Source: an uncultured Atopobium sp. (GTDB lineage Bacteria; Actinomycetota; Coriobacteriia; Coriobacteriales; Atopobiaceae). Taken from it: a stretch of DNA of 9,097 bases. The notes beneath the pieces are model-generated. The model saw only the letters and a program-made list of their open reading frames with translations, was not told the origin of the DNA and ran no database searches. Positions 6,010-9,097 of this stretch are shown piece after piece. How positions within the stretch are numbered: the stretch's first letter is position 1; each line of letters starts with the position of its first letter. A program made the position numbers and the translations under genes. The stretch spans positions 1-9,097 of the forward strand of contig CALBBS010000116.1 of assembly GCA_937926845.1 (NCBI GenBank), in the 5' to 3' direction.

Positions 6010-6573
6010 CTAGTGCTTGACGCACATCAGAGGATCGCCAATCTTAACCAGTGGACGACCACCAATCAGCGTTCCGGACTCACCAATGAGGTCAATTCGC
6101 TCATACGTATCTGCGTTAACAACAGTAACAACCACAACGTTCTCATATCCTGCCTCTTCAATGGCAGCAGCGTCAAACGAAATCAGTGGAGTACCAGCCT
6201 TGACTTCATCATTAGCGTGAACGTAACGAGTAAAACCCTTGCCGTTCATCTCAATGGTACCAACGCCAATGTGAATCAAAATCTCAATACCCGTATCAGT
6301 GGTAAGACCAATTGAGTGATTGGTTACGTTAGTTGCGGTAACGCGGGCATTACAAGGAGCGTAAACGCAATCAAGACCAACGGGCAAAATGCCATAACCC
6401 TGGCCAAAGAGACCGCTTGAGATTACTTCATCGTGGACCTCTTGTACGCTTACCAGGACACCAGAAACTGGTGCATAAATAGTGTCTTCCCTGGTAGCAA
6501 ATGTAGCCTTCTGAGGCTGTTCTGTTCCGTTAGAAGGAACAAACACATTTCTAACCTTTGACCAAAGACCCAT
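6010..6573 (-). CDS. PTS glucose-family EIIA (Crr-like), stand-alone
   Basis: This 187-residue cytoplasmic phosphocarrier of the glucose-type EIIA family accepts phosphate from HPr and passes it to an EIIB domain. The phosphorylated histidine is H101 in ILIHIGVGTIEMNG. The second active-site histidine is H86 in TNHSIGL, exactly 15 residues earlier as in E. coli Crr (H75/H90). The APVSGVLVSV strand (34-43) and YAPCNARVTA (71-80) fit the beta-sandwich. The N-terminus MGLWSKVRNVF mirrors the MGLF-x-KL start of E. coli Crr, which forms a membrane-touching amphipathic helix. The rest of the first 28 residues is a linker. No EIIB or EIIC is nearby, so it probably serves EIIBC permeases lacking an EIIA, or has a regulatory job. 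The start has AGGAGG with 4-nt spacing. The next gene is the NdpA-like one, 42 nt away. Confidence 0.94.
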   Translation of the reverse strand: MGLWSKVRNVFVPSNGTEQPQKATFATREDTIYAPVSGVLVSVQEVHDEVISSGLFGQGYGILPVGLDCVYAPCNARVTATNVTNHSIGLTTDTGIEILIHIGVGTIEMNGKGFTRYVHANDEVKAGTPLISFDAAAIEEAGYENVVVVTVVNADTYERIDLIGESGTLIGGRPLVKIGDPLMCVKH

Positions 6574-6590
6574 GATGCCTCCTTGAGTAT

Positions 6591-6613
6591 GTGCTCTGCA
6601 CAGATACTATCTG
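6591..6613. promoter_or_regulatory. Two abutting small palindromes in the EIIA leader
   Basis: CAGATACTATCTG (6601-6613) is a perfect 13-bp inverted repeat, and GTGCTCTGCAC (6591-6601) is an 11-bp one sharing its end base. They lie between the candidate -10 and the Shine-Dalgarno site of the EIIA gene. They could be an operator or two short RNA hairpins. Function is unknown. Confidence 0.4.
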
Positions 6614-6626
6614 ACATAACGTTTCT

Positions 6627-6634
6627 ATTTTACC
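6627..6634 (-). promoter_or_regulatory. Candidate -10 element of the EIIA/nucleoid-protein unit
   Basis: On the minus strand GG is followed by TAAAAT (6632-6627), giving a leader of about 45 nt. No convincing -35 exists, since the expected position falls in the terminator hairpin of the preceding ABC unit. The call rests on the -10 match and its place between a terminator and a new gene. Confidence 0.3.
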
Positions 6635-6639
6635 TAAGC

Positions 6640-6680
6640 AAGAAGGACGAATGCTCCACAGAGGAACATCCGTCCTTCTT
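6640..6680 (-). terminator. Terminator of the ABC transporter unit
   Basis: A 10-bp outer stem AAGAAGGACG (6640-6649) / CGTCCTTCTT (6671-6680) continues after one mismatch with ATG/CAT and further partial pairing. On the minus strand it ends CCTTCTTGCTT, a weak T-tract. It starts 28 bp past the permease stop codon. Confidence 0.75.
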
Positions 6681-6708
6681 TCACGAATTTACAACACGAA
6701 AGTGCAAT

Positions 6709-8814
6709 TTACTGCATCCTCTTTGCTCCCCTGAAGATGATTGAACGTGCAGCAAAATAGGTAACCAGGAAGTACCCGCCATACAAAGCAGCTACTACTG
6801 CAACAACTCCACCAATGCTGCTAGCTACATCAAAGTTGCCAATCGACTTGATGACAGAAACCATAACAGACATTGCACAAGTAGCGTGTGCAGCTGCCAT
6901 AAGCAGTGGGAACAGGAAGTACACGCCAATCTGAACAAAGAGTGCACGACTTGCAAGGCCCTTCTCGGCACCAAGCTCTGCGAGAACTTGATAGGCACGA
7001 GCATTGTCAGATGCCTCGGAGAGTTGCTGAAGAGCCAGGATAGCTGCGCACGCAATGAAGAGTACCAAGCCAATATACAGTGCCAGATACGTCACAATAC
7101 CAGAGAATCCAGCAGTAGATTGAATATACTGAGAAGCAGTAACAACAAGCATTAAAGAATACGAGTCGGAATCGTTTCCAGTGACAGAACCATCACCAAA
7201 ATATTTCTTAATCTGATCCTGGAACTGAGCTTCAGTAGCATCGCCTGGGGTTTGGTAGTTTCCCAAAATGTAAGAGTTGGTCAAAACGGTACTTGAAGGG
7301 AAACTTTGATCAGCAACAACCACAATTCCTAATGCAGGCATAAGATAAGGGCCACCTTGTGTTTGCCCAATATCCAGTGTTCCACCAACAGCGTGAAGCT
7401 TATGACCCTCAATGGTGAGTTCAGGATTATGAGCAAGAGAATCCTGCCAGTATTTTGTGAGATTAGTGTCTAGCGTCCAAACCATATAGCCGTCAGTACC
7501 AAAATCAACAGGCTCAAGTCCAGATGCAACGCGCAGTTTGTTGTACTGAGAAGCTCGCATCAAAGTTACATTTTTCTGCGCAGGATCATCCTGACCACTA
7601 TAGCCGGTAAAGTAATCAACAAAGCGCTTACCTGTTACCGCATCAATAGAGCTATACGTAAAACTTGGTGTTGTTGGATCAGTTTGGGCGTAGTACGTAT
7701 CAACTTGGATGGCATTTTTGATAGTTTTGTCCCACTCTGGATCTAGCTTCTGCACTACAGAAAGGTAATCATATGAGTCTGCTGGGCCAGGAGTATAACT
7801 GCGCTCTGAGCCTGGATTAATTGAAATAGCAACATCGTACGTTTTGATTTTAGAAAAGCTAGAGTTCATAGAGTCAACAAGCGAGAAACCCGTACCAAGT
7901 CCACAGACTGCCACAAAGAGCATAGCGCAGACTAAAGAGATGGAAACCCAAGCAGTATTAACGCGGGCATTAAACTGACGCAGGATAAATGAGTGAAGAC
8001 CCTTGTAGTAGAAGCCCTTCTGCATCTGCATAAATCTGAGTAAGAAACCAGAAATTGAGAAGAAAAAGAGTGCTGTACCCACAGACACTAAAGCCGTAGC
8101 CATGGCAAACTCGTCATTTACCTCTTTGAAACCATTATGCTGAAGCAAGCTATAGGAATAAGCAATGATTCCAAGAGAGGCCAGGAAGAGCAGCACTGAG
8201 ACGGTAAGATTTCTTACCTTGACCGTCTGAGTTACTTTATCTGCGTTAAGAAGATCAATAAGCTTATAGCGAGATACGGTGGTGACGTTAAAAATCAGTG
8301 CAACCACAAACATAACCACAAAGTAAATAACCGTTTGAATTAGCGCAGTTTGCGAGAACACAAATTTGAACGAATCAAGAGTCGTGTTGAACATGTGGGC
8401 TGTTGCAAACATCATAAATTGAGAGATAAAAATACCTGCAACAAGTCCAACTACCAGGGCAAGAAAACCAACAAGCAGCGTCTCAATACTCATAATCTTA
8501 GAGACATTTCTCTTGGTCATGCCCAGTATCTGATACATGCCAAATTCTTTTTTTCTACGACGAATCAGAAACTGATTAGCGTAGACAACAAGAAATCCCA
8601 TAATAACAGCAAGAAAAACGCTTACTCCAGAGATGGTATTACTTAAGAGCTGAACAATGCGTCTCTGGTCTTCAGAAAGATTCAACACCATAGATTGCTG
8701 GCTAATTGAATTGAAGGAATAAAACAGAGCAACGCCTACCGCCAATGTCAGAAAGTAAATACTGAAATCGCGCAGTGATTTCTTAACGTTGCCGAGCGCG
8801 ATTTTACTGTACAT
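6709..8814 (-). CDS. BceB-like FtsX-family ABC transporter permease
   Basis: This 701-residue integral membrane protein has ten apparent membrane segments: near 18-38, 60-82, 110-138, 157-178, 203-223, 237-261 and 287-310, then 572-596, 626-652 and 666-690. A large extracytoplasmic domain (about 311-570) sits between segments 7 and 8. This layout matches BceB-type permeases, which with their ATPase confer resistance to, or sense, peptide antibiotics acting on lipid II-cycle intermediates. FtsX-type cytoplasmic motifs are visible after segment 2 (RRRKKEFGMYQILGM, 85-99) and after segment 8 (ARAYQVLAELGAE, 605-617). I chose ATG 8814 because it gives the family-like MYSKIALGNVKKSLRD opening, has GGAGG/GAGGG upstream and overlaps the ATPase gene by 11 bp, suggesting translational coupling. 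The longer in-frame start at 8889 adds 25 residues encoded inside the ATPase gene. No two-component system is visible in the window. The substrate is inferred from family only. Confidence 0.9.
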   Translation of the reverse strand: MYSKIALGNVKKSLRDFSIYFLTLAVGVALFYSFNSISQQSMVLNLSEDQRRIVQLLSNTISGVSVFLAVIMGFLVVYANQFLIRRRKKEFGMYQILGMTKRNVSKIMSIETLLVGFLALVVGLVAGIFISQFMMFATAHMFNTTLDSFKFVFSQTALIQTVIYFVVMFVVALIFNVTTVSRYKLIDLLNADKVTQTVKVRNLTVSVLLFLASLGIIAYSYSLLQHNGFKEVNDEFAMATALVSVGTALFFFSISGFLLRFMQMQKGFYYKGLHSFILRQFNARVNTAWVSISLVCAMLFVAVCGLGTGFSLVDSMNSSFSKIKTYDVAISINPGSERSYTPGPADSYDYLSVVQKLDPEWDKTIKNAIQVDTYYAQTDPTTPSFTYSSIDAVTGKRFVDYFTGYSGQDDPAQKNVTLMRASQYNKLRVASGLEPVDFGTDGYMVWTLDTNLTKYWQDSLAHNPELTIEGHKLHAVGGTLDIGQTQGGPYLMPALGIVVVADQSFPSSTVLTNSYILGNYQTPGDATEAQFQDQIKKYFGDGSVTGNDSDSYSLMLVVTASQYIQSTAGFSGIVTYLALYIGLVLFIACAAILALQQLSEASDNARAYQVLAELGAEKGLASRALFVQIGVYFLFPLLMAAAHATCAMSVMVSVIKSIGNFDVASSIGGVVAVVAALYGGYFLVTYFAARSIIFRGAKRMQ

Positions 8815-9097
8815 CAGCACCCTCTCCTCCCAGGAATGAAACAACGTCCATAATCTGGTCAAAGAACTGCTTACGAGGCTTCTCGCCACGAACTATCTCA
8901 TTAAAGATGCGACCATCTTTAATGAAAATAACGCGATGAGCATAAGAAGCTGCGTAAGAATCGTGAGTAACCATGGCAATAGTTGCGCCATTACGATTGA
9001 GGTTCTCAAGGCTTTCAAGGAGTGTGCGGGCGTTCTTTGAGTCAAGTGCGCCGGTTGGCTCGTCTGCAAGGACCAGCGAAGGATTAGTGACAATTGC
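8804..9097 (-). CDS. ABC transporter ATP-binding protein, C-terminal part (BceA-like; 5' end outside window)
   Basis: The last 97 codons of an ATPase gene run off the right edge. The fragment contains Walker B with the catalytic glutamate and the D-loop (LVLADEPTGALDS, fragment residues 8-20), then the switch histidine in AMVTHDSYAASYAHRVIFIKDGR. The TGALDS and THDxxxASYAxRV pattern is that of the LolD/MacB/BceA subfamily that partners FtsX-type permeases. Its TAA (8806-8804) lies inside the permease gene. The motif ATGTACAGTAA contains both the permease start and this stop, so the two are co-translated. Walker A and the ABC signature must lie outside the window. ATP hydrolysis here drives the neighbouring permease at the cytoplasmic face of the membrane. 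Confidence 0.94.
   Translation of the reverse strand, partial: AIVTNPSLVLADEPTGALDSKNARTLLESLENLNRNGATIAMVTHDSYAASYAHRVIFIKDGRIFNEIVRGEKPRKQFFDQIMDVVSFLGGEGADVQ

Noticed and set aside
8815..8889. Longer N-terminus for the ABC permease from 8889
   Set aside because: These codons lie within the ATPase reading frame, and ATG 8814 gives the family start with an SD and a typical coupling overlap.
8893..9093. Minus-strand 66-codon open frame at the right edge
   Set aside because: It is out of frame with the ATPase gene, whose Walker B, D-loop and switch-His motifs are unmistakable in the other frame.

Overview
The window looks like ordinary chromosomal housekeeping and cell-envelope DNA from a moderate-GC Gram-positive bacterium. 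Purine-rich Shine-Dalgarno sites, compact spacing and protein families such as a PcsB-like wall hydrolase, a BceB-type permease and a NdpA/YejK-type nucleoid protein fit an actinobacterium of the Coriobacteriia (Atopobium/Lancefieldella/Olsenella-like). That placement is an impression from gene content and protein style, not a computed result. I see no mobile element, CRISPR array, tRNA or rRNA, and no gene-free stretch longer than about 160 bp.

Left part (1-2826): the 3' end of a class II aldolase gene (+) ends at a strong hairpin and faces ilvE, a branched-chain aminotransferase (-). A short divergent promoter region separates ilvE from a DUF488/YeaO-like gene (+). This gene converges on murI, glutamate racemase (-), across a 19-bp gap.

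Middle (2827-4905): murI is divergent from a SlyD-like peptidyl-prolyl isomerase gene (+). That gene converges on a secreted PcsB-like peptidoglycan hydrolase gene (-), with back-to-back terminators between them. The hydrolase carries a twin-arginine-like signal, long coiled coils, a Gly/Ser linker and a Cys/His amidase-like domain. It has its own promoter and follows a very strong terminator that ends the next unit.

Right part (4906-9097): everything is on the minus strand. In transcription order there is the end of an ABC ATPase gene (cut by the window edge), overlapping by 11 bp the gene for its BceB-like FtsX-family permease, then a terminator. A second unit follows: a stand-alone glucose-family PTS EIIA, then, 42 nt later, a nucleoid-associated protein of the NdpA/YejK family (PF04245). 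This pair appears to share one promoter and one terminator.

Functionally the window mixes central carbon metabolism and sugar signalling (aldolase, EIIA), amino-acid metabolism (IlvE), wall precursor supply and remodelling (MurI, hydrolase), protein folding (PPIase), chromosome structure (NdpA-like) and probable antimicrobial-peptide defence or sensing (ABC pair). No clear new system stands out. The most curious points are the EIIA/nucleoid-protein pairing, the Tat-like signal on the wall hydrolase, a repeated GG-TAnAAT promoter-like motif, and paired cysteines in IlvE.
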